NCBI GenBank assembly: GCA_022792755.1
Contig: JAAWBP010000028.1
Span: 1-19,277, forward strand
Length of the DNA: 19,277 nt
Direction of reading: 5' to 3'
Origin: Oscillospiraceae bacterium
GTDB lineage: Bacteria; Bacillota; Clostridia; Oscillospirales; Ruminococcaceae
Position 1 is the stretch's first letter; each line of letters begins with the position of its first letter. The translations under genes were made by a program, and so were the position numbers. Of this stretch, positions 1-7,674 are shown piece by piece. The notes below the pieces were generated by a model. That model saw only the letters and a list, made by a program, of their open reading frames with translations, was not told the DNA's origin and ran no database searches.

Positions 1-942
1 CAGGAGCCGCTCCAATCCCATCCCGAAGCCGAGCCCCGGCGTCTTCGGCCCGCCGAGCTGCTCGATCAGCCCGTCATACCGGCCTCCTCCGCAGACCGTA
101 CTCTGCGCGCCTAAGTCGTTCGAAACGAATTCGAAAACCGTTTTGGTGTAATAATCCAAGCCCCGGACGATCTTCGGATTGATGGCGAACTCGATCCCCA
201 TCCCTTTCAGGCGGGCTTGCAGGCTCTCGAAGTGGCTGCTGCACTCCCCGCAGAGAAAATCGAGCATCACAGGGGCGTCTTTTGCAATCTCAGAGCAGAC
301 CGGGCTTTTACAGTCGAGGATCCGCATCGGGTTTTTCTCGAGGCGGGTCAGGCAGGTTTCGCAAAGTTGATCCCGGTACCTCTCAAAATAAGCCTTGAGC
401 GCCGCATGGTATTTCGCGCGGCATTCCGGGCAGCCGATCGAGTTGATCTGGAGCTCCAGCCCCTTGACCCCCAGCGTCCGGAAAATTTCATCCGCGACCC
501 CGATGACTTCCGCGTCCGCCGCGGGGGAAGCCGCGCCGATCATTTCGACGCCGAACTGGTGGAATTCCCGCAGCCTGCCCGCCTGCGGCTTTTCATACCG
601 GAAGCAGGAGGTGATGTAATTGAGCTTGAGCGGCAGTGCCTCGTTGAGCAGCCCCCGCTCCAAAACGGCCCGCATGGTGCCCGCCGTCCCCTCCGGCCGG
701 AGGGTGATGGAACGCTCCGTCCCGTTTACGGTAAAGGTGTACATCTCCTTCTGGACAACGTCGGTGGTGTCGCCGACCGAACGGGTGAAAAGCTCGGTGT
801 GTTCAAAGGTCGGAAAGCGGATCTGCTTAAACCCGTAAAGGGAGGAAACCTCGGTGACGAGATCCTCCAGAAACCGCCAGCGATAACTCTGTCCGGGCAG
901 GATATCTTGCGTGCCGCGCGGGGCCCGGTATTGTACTGCCAT
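1..942 (-). CDS. hisS: Histidyl-tRNA synthetase, 3' end cut by window edge
   Basis: Class II aminoacyl-tRNA synthetase that charges tRNA-His with histidine using ATP in the cytoplasm. The 314 visible residues begin MAVQYRAPRGTQDILPG, the usual HisRS N-terminus. They contain the motif 2 stretch FRYEKPQAGRLREFHQFGVE, the histidine-binding LDYYTKTVFEF, GGGRYDGL, and motif 3 GLGFGMGLERLL at the cut edge. The family is normally about 415-430 residues, so the C-terminal anticodon-binding domain lies outside the window. The ATG at 942 is preceded by AAGGAG with good spacing. The gene is last in the visible minus-strand block, 175 bases after mgsA. That gap holds a small GGGGC/GCCCC hairpin but no T-box signature that I can recognise, and no clear promoter. 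Confidence 0.97.
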   Translation of the reverse strand, partial: MAVQYRAPRGTQDILPGQSYRWRFLEDLVTEVSSLYGFKQIRFPTFEHTELFTRSVGDTTDVVQKEMYTFTVNGTERSITLRPEGTAGTMRAVLERGLLNEALPLKLNYITSCFRYEKPQAGRLREFHQFGVEMIGAASPAADAEVIGVADEIFRTLGVKGLELQINSIGCPECRAKYHAALKAYFERYRDQLCETCLTRLEKNPMRILDCKSPVCSEIAKDAPVMLDFLCGECSSHFESLQARLKGMGIEFAINPKIVRGLDYYTKTVFEFVSNDLGAQSTVCGGGRYDGLIEQLGGPKTPGLGFGMGLERLL

Positions 943-1117
943 AAGTTTGTTCTCCTTTTTTGCGCAGGGAATTCCTGCCTCGATTTTAATCTGTCAGGGG
1001 GCGTCCTTCTGCCCCGCCGATTCCCATTCCCGCTGCGGCAAACTCCGCCGCCTCAGCAAGAAAGCCCCTCAACCCTGCCGGCCGAGGAGCAAATGATGCG
1101 CCTGATCCGAAACGGAT

Positions 1118-1522
1118 TCAGCGGTTCGGATTGATGATGGTGCGCCAGTCGAGGTCGCCGCGCTCCAGGCCGTGAACCAAAACCTCAGCAGTGGCAATGT
1201 TGGTCGCCACCGGGATGTTGTGCACGTCGCAAAGGCGCAGCATATTCATTTCGTTGATCTCGTGCGTTTTGGAGGTCATCGGGTCGCGGAAGAAGAGGAG
1301 CAGGTCGATCTCGTTGCAGGCGATGCGGGATGAGATCTGCTGATCCCCGCCGTGGCTGCCGCTCAGAAAGCGCTGGATCTCAAGGCCGGTCGCCTCGGAT
1401 ACCAGCTTGCCGGTCGTCCCGGTGGCGCACAGATTGTGCCGGCTGAGGATTCCACAGTAGGCAATGCAGAACTGTACCATTAACTCTTTTTTGGAATCGT
1501 GTGCGATCACTGCTATATTCAT
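1118..1522 (-). CDS. mgsA: Methylglyoxal synthase
   Basis: Converts dihydroxyacetone phosphate to methylglyoxal and phosphate, a bypass of lower glycolysis used under phosphate limitation or sugar-phosphate overload. The 134-residue length is normal for clostridial MgsA. Recognisable family motifs are IAHDSKK near the N-terminus (H8, D9), ATGTTG at 33-38 (phosphate loop), SGSHGGDQQ at 54-62 with the catalytic-type D60, FFRDP at 77-81, H87, and IPVATN near 103. The ATG at 1522 follows AAGGGGG seven bases upstream. The stop of minD lies 13 bases upstream, so the two are almost certainly cotranscribed. An mgsA gene at the end of a mre/min cluster is a recurring clostridial arrangement (family knowledge). 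Confidence 0.96.
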   Translation of the reverse strand: MNIAVIAHDSKKELMVQFCIAYCGILSRHNLCATGTTGKLVSEATGLEIQRFLSGSHGGDQQISSRIACNEIDLLLFFRDPMTSKTHEINEMNMLRLCDVHNIPVATNIATAEVLVHGLERGDLDWRTIINPNR

Positions 1523-1535
1523 TACAAATCCCCCT

Positions 1536-2270
1536 TTATTGGATCAGCAGTTCAATATAATCTCCCAGGATGCGCGAAGCGATGTTGTAAAACACTTTGG
1601 AGCAAAGGGTCTTTTTCCGGAAAGAATCCGGGCCAAATTCAATCGAGGACAGCTCCTCGTCCATTGGGACCACCCCGATCAGCTGAGCCCCGACCAGGTC
1701 GATGACTGCATCGAGGTCTTCGATTTCATTCTGATGTATTTTTTTGTGGTAGACTTTATTGATCACCAGCCGGATGTCGGAAACACCGTATTGGCCGAGC
1801 ATCCCTGTCAGCCTTCCGGCGTCGCGGGCGCTGACCATATCGGGGGTGGCGACCACCAGGACGAGATCGGCAATCTTCGGCGCAAGCAGGAGCGAAACGC
1901 CGATCCCCGCCGGCGCGTCGACGATCACAGTGTCGAAGAACCGGGAGAGCGCCTTGCAGAAGGCGGCTACGTCATCGTAGTCGATCCGGGACGAAATCCC
2001 GGACGGCGCCGCCACCAGGGAAAGATGGCCGTCCGCCGTGACCGGCACCACGCCGTCACTCAGCTTACACTCTCCCCGGACGATATTCCCGAGATCGTAG
2101 ACCGTGCGGTCTTCCACGCCGAGCATCAAATCCAAGCCGCGCAACCCAATATCCAATTCCACGATCACCGTCTTCCGGCGCATCGCCGCATAGGTCAACC
2201 CCAAAGCAGCGGCCACCGTCGACTTTCCGACGCCGCCTTTTCCGGATGTTACTAAGATGATATTCGGCAT
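1536..2270 (-). CDS. minD: Septum-site-determining ATPase MinD
   Basis: ParA/MinD-family P-loop ATPase that normally binds the membrane as an ATP dimer and positions the division inhibitor MinC. The deviant Walker A motif SGKGGVGKST is at residues 9-18 with the signature lysine K11. Other motifs are VELDIGLRGLDLMLG (usually VD.D.GLRNLD, so the first Asp is Glu here) and VIVDAPAG (Walker B). I chose the ATG at 2270 because GAGGG sits seven bases before it; the in-frame TTG at 2276 lies almost on top of that site. The 244 residues are shorter than the usual 260-270. The end, FYNIASRILGDYIELLIQ, lacks the typical Lys-rich amphipathic membrane tail. No minC or minE is next to it; mrdA is upstream and mgsA 13 bases downstream. 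Confidence 0.93.
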   Translation of the reverse strand: MPNIILVTSGKGGVGKSTVAAALGLTYAAMRRKTVIVELDIGLRGLDLMLGVEDRTVYDLGNIVRGECKLSDGVVPVTADGHLSLVAAPSGISSRIDYDDVAAFCKALSRFFDTVIVDAPAGIGVSLLLAPKIADLVLVVATPDMVSARDAGRLTGMLGQYGVSDIRLVINKVYHKKIHQNEIEDLDAVIDLVGAQLIGVVPMDEELSSIEFGPDSFRKKTLCSKVFYNIASRILGDYIELLIQ

Positions 2271-2288
2271 GATCAATCCCTCAATTAC

Positions 2289-2317
2289 ATTTTAACCATA
2301 TTGACGGCATTTGTCAA
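2289..2317 (-). promoter_or_regulatory. Sigma-A-type promoter for minD-mgsA
   Basis: On the minus strand the -35 element TTGACA (2312-2317) is 17 bases from the -10 element TAAAAT (2289-2294), close to the consensus. It lies in the 79-base gap between mrdA and minD, so minD and mgsA (and perhaps hisS) can be expressed apart from the mre genes. A perfect 9-base inverted repeat, TTGACGGCA at 2341-2349 on the minus strand and its complement at 2301-2309, has one arm inside the promoter spacer. Confidence 0.72.
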
Positions 2318-2349
2318 AAGTTTTCTTCGTATTTTGGCGCTGCCGTCAA

Positions 2350-4389
2350 CTATTCACCCGAAGAACTGGGATCTGAGGAGTCGGGAGAAGCAGGGTTTCC
2401 AGCCTGCTGGCCGGAGCGCTGCGCCTTCAGCGTGTTGTAGGCGGTAATCACCTGCGCCGCCATATCCGCCGAATACTCTCCGCCTTCGATCACCGCGGCG
2501 AAAGCGATTTCCGGGGCGGACTGCGCTGGATAATACCCGATCACGGTCGAGTTGGTCTGTTCCTTCGTCACCTGGGGGGTACCTGTTTTGATGGCTGCGC
2601 CGCCCGGAAGGTTTACCATGCTCGCCCGCCTGTTAGCCGCCCCCTGCATCCCGCGCTGGACAATGTCGAAAAGTTCATCATGCCCCGCAAGCTCGTCATT
2701 GAGCACCTCCGGCTGGGTTTCCCGGACAATCTGGGTCAGGTCGTAGCTGTTGACCGATTTGATGATATGGGCGGCATACCGCGTGCCCTTGTTGGCGACC
2801 GTCATCGCCTGGATCGCCATCTGAAGCGGCGTGACCTTTGTCTCCGACTGGCCGATCGCCGCCTGCCAGGTGTTGCCCATGTACCAGGTGCCGCCGCTGT
2901 CTTCCACCAGCTTCGGGCTTGCAACCTGCCCCGGCGCGTTGCGGATTTCGAGGCCGGTTTCCTCCCCCAGCCCATAGATCGCCGCGTACCGGTCGATCGA
3001 TTCAATGGTCAGCCGCCGCCCCACGTCATAGAAAAAAATATTGCAGGACTGGGTCAGCGCGCTTACCACCGCGATATTGCCGTGCACGCCGGTACAAGTC
3101 GGATGATAACCGTTTGGATTGGTGTCGTAGTAATAGGTACCGCCGCAGCGGAAGGTGCTTTTCTCATCGATGATCCCTTCGAAAAGCGCCCCCGTTGCCG
3201 TCACCGTCTTAAAGGTGGAACCCGGGCGGTAGATTTCCCAAAAAGCCCGGTTGGTTTTCGGCTTGAGCAGATCGCTGTTGATCTGGGCGCTTAATACCGG
3301 ATCGCTGAGGTCGCTCATCTTATAGGTGGGATAGGTCGCCGCAGCCAAAACCTCTCCCGTTTTAACATCAAGCACAACGATTGCACCCGAATTCGCGTTC
3401 CTTCCCAATTTCCCCGCGCGCTGGAGGTTTATGATGAATTCCTCCAGAATCGTCTGCACCTGCTTCTGGAATTCCATGTCGAGGGTCAGCACGACCGAAT
3501 TCCCCGCAACCGGTTCCTTTGATACGGTGGTCGAGATCACGTCCCCCTTGTTGTTCTGCTCCACCACGATCTTCCCCGAGACGCCGCGCAGTTCGGATTC
3601 CATCACCGCTTCGATCCCCTCACGGCCGACCTTGTCGTTCAGGGCGTAGCCGTTCTGCGTGTACTTCTCCACCTCTTCCGGGAAGATGGCGGACATCGAC
3701 CCGATGATATGGGGCAACAAGTCCCCATCGCCGCTGTAATCGCGGATCGACTCAGCCGAAACCGAGACGCCGGGGTATTTGAAGCTGACTTCCTCGACCA
3801 CCGTCACCGTTTCAGGGGAGATATCCTCTGCAAAGGTGTAGCGGTTGTAGATCGAAAAATCGCCGGCATACATCCCGTAGCGGACACCGGCAAGCGTCCT
3901 CAGTTCGGCGCCTGAATACTCCTCTAAGCCGAATTTATTGATAATCTCCGCCATGCACTCTTCCGCCGAAGCATAAGTCTGCATCCCGAGTTTCTTTTTC
4001 ATCCGGGCAGCATCCTCATCCTCCCCCGGCAGGAAGGTGTAGGGGCTTTCCCGCGAAATCGGAAGATCGTCCACCCAGTCCTCACCGGCATCACTCAAAA
4101 TCTTGGTCAAAGCGAGGATGGTGCTGTTTTCGGTCCCCTCTTTTAAAAACGCCCGGTCAAAAACCAGGTTGAAGCCCGCTTTATTGCTCACCAGATCGTT
4201 CCCAAACCGGTCGACGATCTTCCCCCGCGCCGCGTTGACCGGAACCTCACTCACCGTCCTGTTGCCAGCCGCTTCTAAGTACTGCTCCCCGTTGACGACC
4301 TGGTACTCGATCAACCGAAAGCCGCAGAGAGCGCCCATCACTGCGACCATCACCGCAAGGGCAATCACCCTGATCTTTCCACTCTTCAT
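2350..4389 (-). CDS. mrdA: Penicillin-binding protein 2, elongation-specific transpeptidase
   Basis: Class B PBP that cross-links peptidoglycan during lateral wall growth, working with MreBCD and a RodA glycosyltransferase at the outer face of the membrane. The 679 residues begin with a short cytoplasmic stretch and one membrane anchor (about residues 7-25). A dimerisation/pedestal region follows, then the transpeptidase domain with all three active-site motifs: S391-T-F-K394 (in RPGSTFKT), S448-C-N450, and K601-T-G. GAIVVLDVKTGEVLAAATYP is the usual start of the catalytic domain. The Ser/Pro-rich tail after about residue 660 is probably disordered. The ATG at 4389 has GGAGG six bases upstream. 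It starts 17 bases after mreD and ends the mreBCD-mrdA unit. No rodA is present in the window. Confidence 0.95.
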   Translation of the reverse strand: MKSGKIRVIALAVMVAVMGALCGFRLIEYQVVNGEQYLEAAGNRTVSEVPVNAARGKIVDRFGNDLVSNKAGFNLVFDRAFLKEGTENSTILALTKILSDAGEDWVDDLPISRESPYTFLPGEDEDAARMKKKLGMQTYASAEECMAEIINKFGLEEYSGAELRTLAGVRYGMYAGDFSIYNRYTFAEDISPETVTVVEEVSFKYPGVSVSAESIRDYSGDGDLLPHIIGSMSAIFPEEVEKYTQNGYALNDKVGREGIEAVMESELRGVSGKIVVEQNNKGDVISTTVSKEPVAGNSVVLTLDMEFQKQVQTILEEFIINLQRAGKLGRNANSGAIVVLDVKTGEVLAAATYPTYKMSDLSDPVLSAQINSDLLKPKTNRAFWEIYRPGSTFKTVTATGALFEGIIDEKSTFRCGGTYYYDTNPNGYHPTCTGVHGNIAVVSALTQSCNIFFYDVGRRLTIESIDRYAAIYGLGEETGLEIRNAPGQVASPKLVEDSGGTWYMGNTWQAAIGQSETKVTPLQMAIQAMTVANKGTRYAAHIIKSVNSYDLTQIVRETQPEVLNDELAGHDELFDIVQRGMQGAANRRASMVNLPGGAAIKTGTPQVTKEQTNSTVIGYYPAQSAPEIAFAAVIEGGEYSADMAAQVITAYNTLKAQRSGQQAGNPASPDSSDPSSSGE

Positions 4390-4406
4390 AAAAGGCCTCC
4401 GTTTCG

Positions 4407-4925
4407 CTACTTCTCCACCAGGTTTTCAAACTTTCTGTGCAGCCACCGCAAGGGGAAAAAGAACAGCGGGACTACCGCCGTTGTGTAAAGCGCTGTCGGC
4501 AGAATATAGCGCAGCAGGATCAAATGGCTGTTTTCATAGCCCCAGACCAAATAATAAAACAAATAGTCGAGCAGCCCCTGGAGCACCATCGTCAGGCCGC
4601 AGAACAGCATGGAATTCAAAAAATTGTTCCCGGCAAAATACATGGTCGCCAAGGAAACCGCGATGCAGCAGAGCATCAGGATCGCGGCGTTGAATCCCGG
4701 GGTTTTCCCGGAGGAAAAATCCCACATAAAGCCGGCGAGGATGCCGAACGCCATGGCGTACCACTCCCGCTCCTGCATCGAAAGGGCGATGATGAAGGAA
4801 ACGGCCAGCACCGGGCGGATCTCGTAAATCCCCAAAAAAGGGAGGGTGGTCTGCAAAATAAAAAAGAAAAACAACAGGGCGATATACACCGCCCATTTGA
4901 TCGCCGAAACCGTCTTTTTCCGCAT
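4407..4925 (-). CDS. mreD: Rod shape-determining membrane protein MreD
   Basis: Small integral membrane component of the elongasome, thought to link MreC and MreB to the wall-synthesis enzymes. The 172 residues show about five hydrophobic segments, beginning with WAVYIALLFFFFILQTTL, and the basic tail LRWLHRKFENLVEK. Length and topology fit MreD, a family with little sequence conservation, so the call rests strongly on its place between mreC and mrdA. The ATG overlaps the mreC stop codon by one base (TGATG), which points to translational coupling. The stop lies 17 bases before mrdA. Confidence 0.9.
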   Translation of the reverse strand: MRKKTVSAIKWAVYIALLFFFFILQTTLPFLGIYEIRPVLAVSFIIALSMQEREWYAMAFGILAGFMWDFSSGKTPGFNAAILMLCCIAVSLATMYFAGNNFLNSMLFCGLTMVLQGLLDYLFYYLVWGYENSHLILLRYILPTALYTTAVVPLFFFPLRWLHRKFENLVEK

Positions 4926-5782
4926 CAGCTTTCACCGCCCTGGCTTTTTCCGTAAAAGTCGGTGATTACAAAAACCTGTTTAACCGTTTTGATATCAAAG
5001 GCCGGCGTCACCGTTGTGCAGGCGGTGATCCCGTGATCCTCGGTTACCACCTTCCCGGCGATTCCGATAATGATGTTTTTCGGGTAAATCCCGCCCGTGC
5101 CGGAAGTCACGATGATGTCCCCCGCCTCGATCTCACTCTCCGCATTGAGATAGGAGAGCTTGCACTGGTTTTTTTCCGAAAGCTCGATCGTCCCCGAAAT
5201 CGTGCCGATCTCCCCTGTCCCCTGTTCGATGACGCCGATCGGGGAGAGCTCCGGGCTCAGGATCGTCGTCACCTTGGAGTAAACCTCCCCCACCTCTGTG
5301 ACGACCCCGACCAAGCCCTCCGATGTGATGACGGTGTCGTGATCCTCGATCCCGTGGAGAGCGCCTTTATCGATGGTAAAGGCGCCGAAGCGCTCCGAAG
5401 GGTCCCGCGCGACCACCATTGCCGCTGTCAGCTGGATGTTCGGATCCTCTTCCTTCAGGCCCGCAAGCTCTTTGAGCTGCTCATTTTCCCGTTTGATCCG
5501 GTCGAACTCTACCAGCTCCGCCCGGAGCTCGGCGAGTTCCTCCCGGAGCGTCTGGTTCTGGTTGTAATATTCCTCTGCGTTTACAAATTTGCCCAGAAAA
5601 TCGGTGGTTGTCTCCGAAAGATAGGAAGACAGCTGCTGGAAAGGCGACGAAATTGCCCCAATGATCTGCGAGGTCACGGTACCAATCCCCTTTTGAGAAA
5701 TGGCGTAAATCATGAAGCCCAGCAAAAGGGCCAGTACGATCATGACCGCTTTGAAAAACTTGCTGCGAAAAAATTCACGCAT
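4925..5782 (-). CDS. mreC: Rod shape-determining protein MreC
   Basis: Bitopic protein whose extracytoplasmic part scaffolds PBP2 and the elongation machinery. The 285 residues comprise an N-terminal membrane anchor (about 12-30), a coiled coil (about 65-110, heptad-like LREELAELRAELVEFDRIKRE split over several turns), and the beta-rich MreC core. The core is recognisable by VVARDPSERFGAFTIDKG, GLVGVVTEV, SPIGVIEQGTGEIG and GDIIVTSGTGGIYP. The start is the ATG at 5782, with an AGGAGGC-type site upstream. It is separated from mreB by 148 bases, wider than usual for this operon, because a decayed copy of the window's dispersed repeat occupies the gap. The stop overlaps the mreD start. Confidence 0.95.
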   Translation of the reverse strand: MREFFRSKFFKAVMIVLALLLGFMIYAISQKGIGTVTSQIIGAISSPFQQLSSYLSETTTDFLGKFVNAEEYYNQNQTLREELAELRAELVEFDRIKRENEQLKELAGLKEEDPNIQLTAAMVVARDPSERFGAFTIDKGALHGIEDHDTVITSEGLVGVVTEVGEVYSKVTTILSPELSPIGVIEQGTGEIGTISGTIELSEKNQCKLSYLNAESEIEAGDIIVTSGTGGIYPKNIIIGIAGKVVTEDHGITACTTVTPAFDIKTVKQVFVITDFYGKSQGGES

Positions 5783-5807
5783 CGCTGCCTCCTATTGCTG
5801 ATTTTAC

Positions 5808-5933
5808 CCGTCGAGCGGCCTCGGCCGGACACGGAGCACCTCTGCCCGCAATCCGCACACCGGCGCTTTTCCGGTCTTTGAATTTTAGCCCTGCAAGCCG
5901 CTTTAAGACGGAACAGGTACGCGAAGCAGATTA
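5808..5933 (+). repeat. Decayed single copy of the dispersed hairpin repeat between mreB and mreC (locus A)
   Basis: The core at 5851-5900 (plus strand) reads ATCCGCACACCGG, then CTTTTCCGGTCTTTG, then TTTTAGCCCTGCAAG. It aligns along its whole length with the copies at 12173, 13699 and 13803. Downstream, GAACAGGTACGCGAAGCAG resembles the right part of the monomer. The GC-rich three-base-loop hairpin is not preserved, so this copy is more diverged than the others. The repeat runs antisense to the operon, and its end reaches the mreB stop codon (5931-5933). I see no terminator here, so the operon is presumably still read through. Confidence 0.7.
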
Positions 5934-6944
5934 ATAGCGCGAGGTGTCGTCGGAGAGGACGTCGTAAAGCTTATCGCTGTTTTCGAGCACCATCCCCGTG
6001 CCCTGGGCAACGCAGTCCAGCGGGTTTTCCGCGATATGGACCGGCATCCCGGTCTCTTCATGGATCATCGTGTCCAAGCCCCTCAAAAGGGCGCCGCCGC
6101 CGGTGAGCATGATCCCGCCGTCGATGATATCCGCCGCGAGCTCCGGCGGGGTTCTCTCCAGCGTGATCTTGATGGCCTCGATCACCTTCTCGAGCGGCTC
6201 GGCCAACGCCTCCCGCACCTCCTGCGAGGTAACGATCAGGTTTTCCGGCAGGCCGTTGAGCAGGTTCCTGCCCTTGACCTCCATGGTGAGCTCCCCGTCC
6301 AGGGAATGGGCCGAACCGATCTCCAGCTTGATATTCTCAGCGGTGCGCTCGCCGATCAGGAGATTGTATTTTTTCTTTAAGTAATCGATGATCGAGCGGT
6401 CGAATTCATCCCCGGCAACCCGAACGGAGCGGGAAGCGACGATGCCGCCCAGGGAGATGACCGCGACCTCGGAGGTGCCTCCGCCGATATCGACCACCAT
6501 GCTGCCGCGCGGCTCCGCCACAGGGAGCCCTGCGCCGATGGCCGCGGCCATCGGCTCTTCAATAATCGCAACCTTTTTCGCCCCCGCGCGCTCTGCCGAC
6601 TCCTTGACGGCGCGGCGCTCCACCGCGGTGACGCCGGACGGGATGCAGATGATGACGCGCGGCTTGGAGATGCTCTTAGCCAGCGCTTTTTTGATGAACT
6701 CCTGGAGCATCGCCGTGGTGACCTCGAAGTCGGCGATTACCCCGTCCTGAAGCGGGCGGACTGCCACAATGGAACCCGGCGTCCTGCCGATGACGTCCTT
6801 CGCCTCCTGCCCAACCGAGCGGACGGTATTGCTGCGGGTGTCAACCGCGACGACCGACGGCTCGCGGATGATGATCCCCTTTCCCCTCATATAAATCAAA
6901 GTGTTCGCCGTACCCAGGTCGATCCCGATATCACGTGAAAACAT
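5931..6944 (-). CDS. mreB: Rod shape-determining actin homologue MreB
   Basis: Cytoskeletal ATPase that forms membrane-bound filaments and directs lateral peptidoglycan synthesis. The 337 residues match the family length. Visible motifs are phosphate-1 DIGIDLGTANTLIY at the N-terminus, IIEEPMAAAIGAGLPV, phosphate-2 DIGGGTSEVAVISLGG, and the adenosine motif MLTGGGALLRGLD near the C-terminus. The N-terminal MFSRDIG is typical of Gram-positive MreB. The ATG at 6944 follows GAAAGGGGAG. A strong promoter lies about 80 bases upstream. It is first in the mreBCD-mrdA operon; dut lies upstream on the same strand, probably as a separate unit. Confidence 0.98.
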   Translation of the reverse strand: MFSRDIGIDLGTANTLIYMRGKGIIIREPSVVAVDTRSNTVRSVGQEAKDVIGRTPGSIVAVRPLQDGVIADFEVTTAMLQEFIKKALAKSISKPRVIICIPSGVTAVERRAVKESAERAGAKKVAIIEEPMAAAIGAGLPVAEPRGSMVVDIGGGTSEVAVISLGGIVASRSVRVAGDEFDRSIIDYLKKKYNLLIGERTAENIKLEIGSAHSLDGELTMEVKGRNLLNGLPENLIVTSQEVREALAEPLEKVIEAIKITLERTPPELAADIIDGGIMLTGGGALLRGLDTMIHEETGMPVHIAENPLDCVAQGTGMVLENSDKLYDVLSDDTSRY

Positions 6945-7023
6945 AATGCTCCCCTTTCTCTATTCCAGCAAAAATTTGCAGATTCAAACAATTTTACCTC
7001 TTTTTTTAGGCTATAACAGTTCT

Positions 7024-7052
7024 ATTATAACCGCAACGCCCGGAATTCTCAA
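7024..7052 (-). promoter_or_regulatory. Sigma-A-type promoter of the mreB operon
   Basis: On the minus strand, TTGAGA (7047-7052) is followed after exactly 17 bases by TATAAT (7024-7029). Transcription would start near 7017, giving an mreB leader of about 70 bases. It sits between the end of dut and the start of mreB. Confidence 0.8.
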
Positions 7053-7093
7053 TAAAAAAATCCGAAAAATTTGTTAATAATGTCGAATTTTTC
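7053..7093 (-). terminator. Possible weak terminator after dut
   Basis: On the minus strand, GAAAAATT (7086-7093, overlapping the dut stop) can pair with AATTTTTC (7064-7071), followed by a run of seven T (7054-7060). The stem is only A/T-rich, so termination would be inefficient; some read-through from dut into mreB is likely. Confidence 0.35.
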
Positions 7094-7541
7094 ATCTTCC
7101 CGTCGAGCCGAAACCACCTGTTCCCCGCAGCGTGCCGTCGAGCTCCGGAACTTCGCGAAGCTCCGGCAGGCAGACGGGCGCGATCACCATCTGGGCGATC
7201 CGTTCAAACGGCGCGACGGTGTAGGGCTCCTCCCCGATATTGGCCAGGGTGACCAGGATTTCCCCCCTGTAGTCGCTGTCAACCACGCCGACGCAGTTCG
7301 CCGGGATGATCCCGTGCTTCGACGCGAGGCCGCTGCGGGCGTAGATAAACGCGGCGAGCTCGGGCGACGGGAGGGCGACCGCAATCCCCGTCCCGATCCG
7401 GACGCGGCAGCCCGGCCCGATCTCGGCCGGCTGATCCAGCAGGGCGAACAGGTCGTAGCCCGCGCTCCCCTCGGTTGCGCGGCAGGGCGTTTTCGCACGG
7501 GGGTCGGTTTTTTGAAATGCAAGTGTCATGTCAATCGCCAT
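7092..7541 (-). CDS. dut: Deoxyuridine 5'-triphosphate nucleotidohydrolase
   Basis: Trimeric dUTPase that hydrolyses dUTP to dUMP and pyrophosphate, keeping uracil out of DNA and feeding dTMP synthesis. The 149 residues carry all five family motifs in order: GSAGYDLFA (motif 1), ARSGLASKHG (2), GVVDSDYRGEI (3), ERIAQMV (4) and the C-terminal P-loop-like GTGGFGSTGR (5). The start is uncertain. The ATG at 7541 gives MAIDMTLAFQ, while the ATG at 7529 (MTLAFQKTD) fits the family N-terminus equally well, and neither has a clear ribosome binding site. The 133-base gap to the upstream U32 gene holds no promoter I can defend. Confidence 0.95.
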   Translation of the reverse strand: MAIDMTLAFQKTDPRAKTPCRATEGSAGYDLFALLDQPAEIGPGCRVRIGTGIAVALPSPELAAFIYARSGLASKHGIIPANCVGVVDSDYRGEILVTLANIGEEPYTVAPFERIAQMVIAPVCLPELREVPELDGTLRGTGGFGSTGR

Positions 7542-7674
7542 ACGATACGGCGCAAACGAGAAAAAACACGAAAATTATCGGCGTATTTTTGCCGGGGATT
7601 CCCTCGGCTGCGGAATTTCTCTTTCGCGCCCGGTACCGTCCCTTCCTCTTTATTTTTGCAGAAAAAGCCGCCTT

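Noticed and set aside
943..1117. T-box leader for hisS
   Set aside because: The gap is long enough for a partial leader, but the conserved T-box sequence and a following terminator are not seen.
217..1134. A 305-codon plus-strand open frame
   Set aside because: It is the antisense of hisS; the opposite strand carries all HisRS motifs with a good start.
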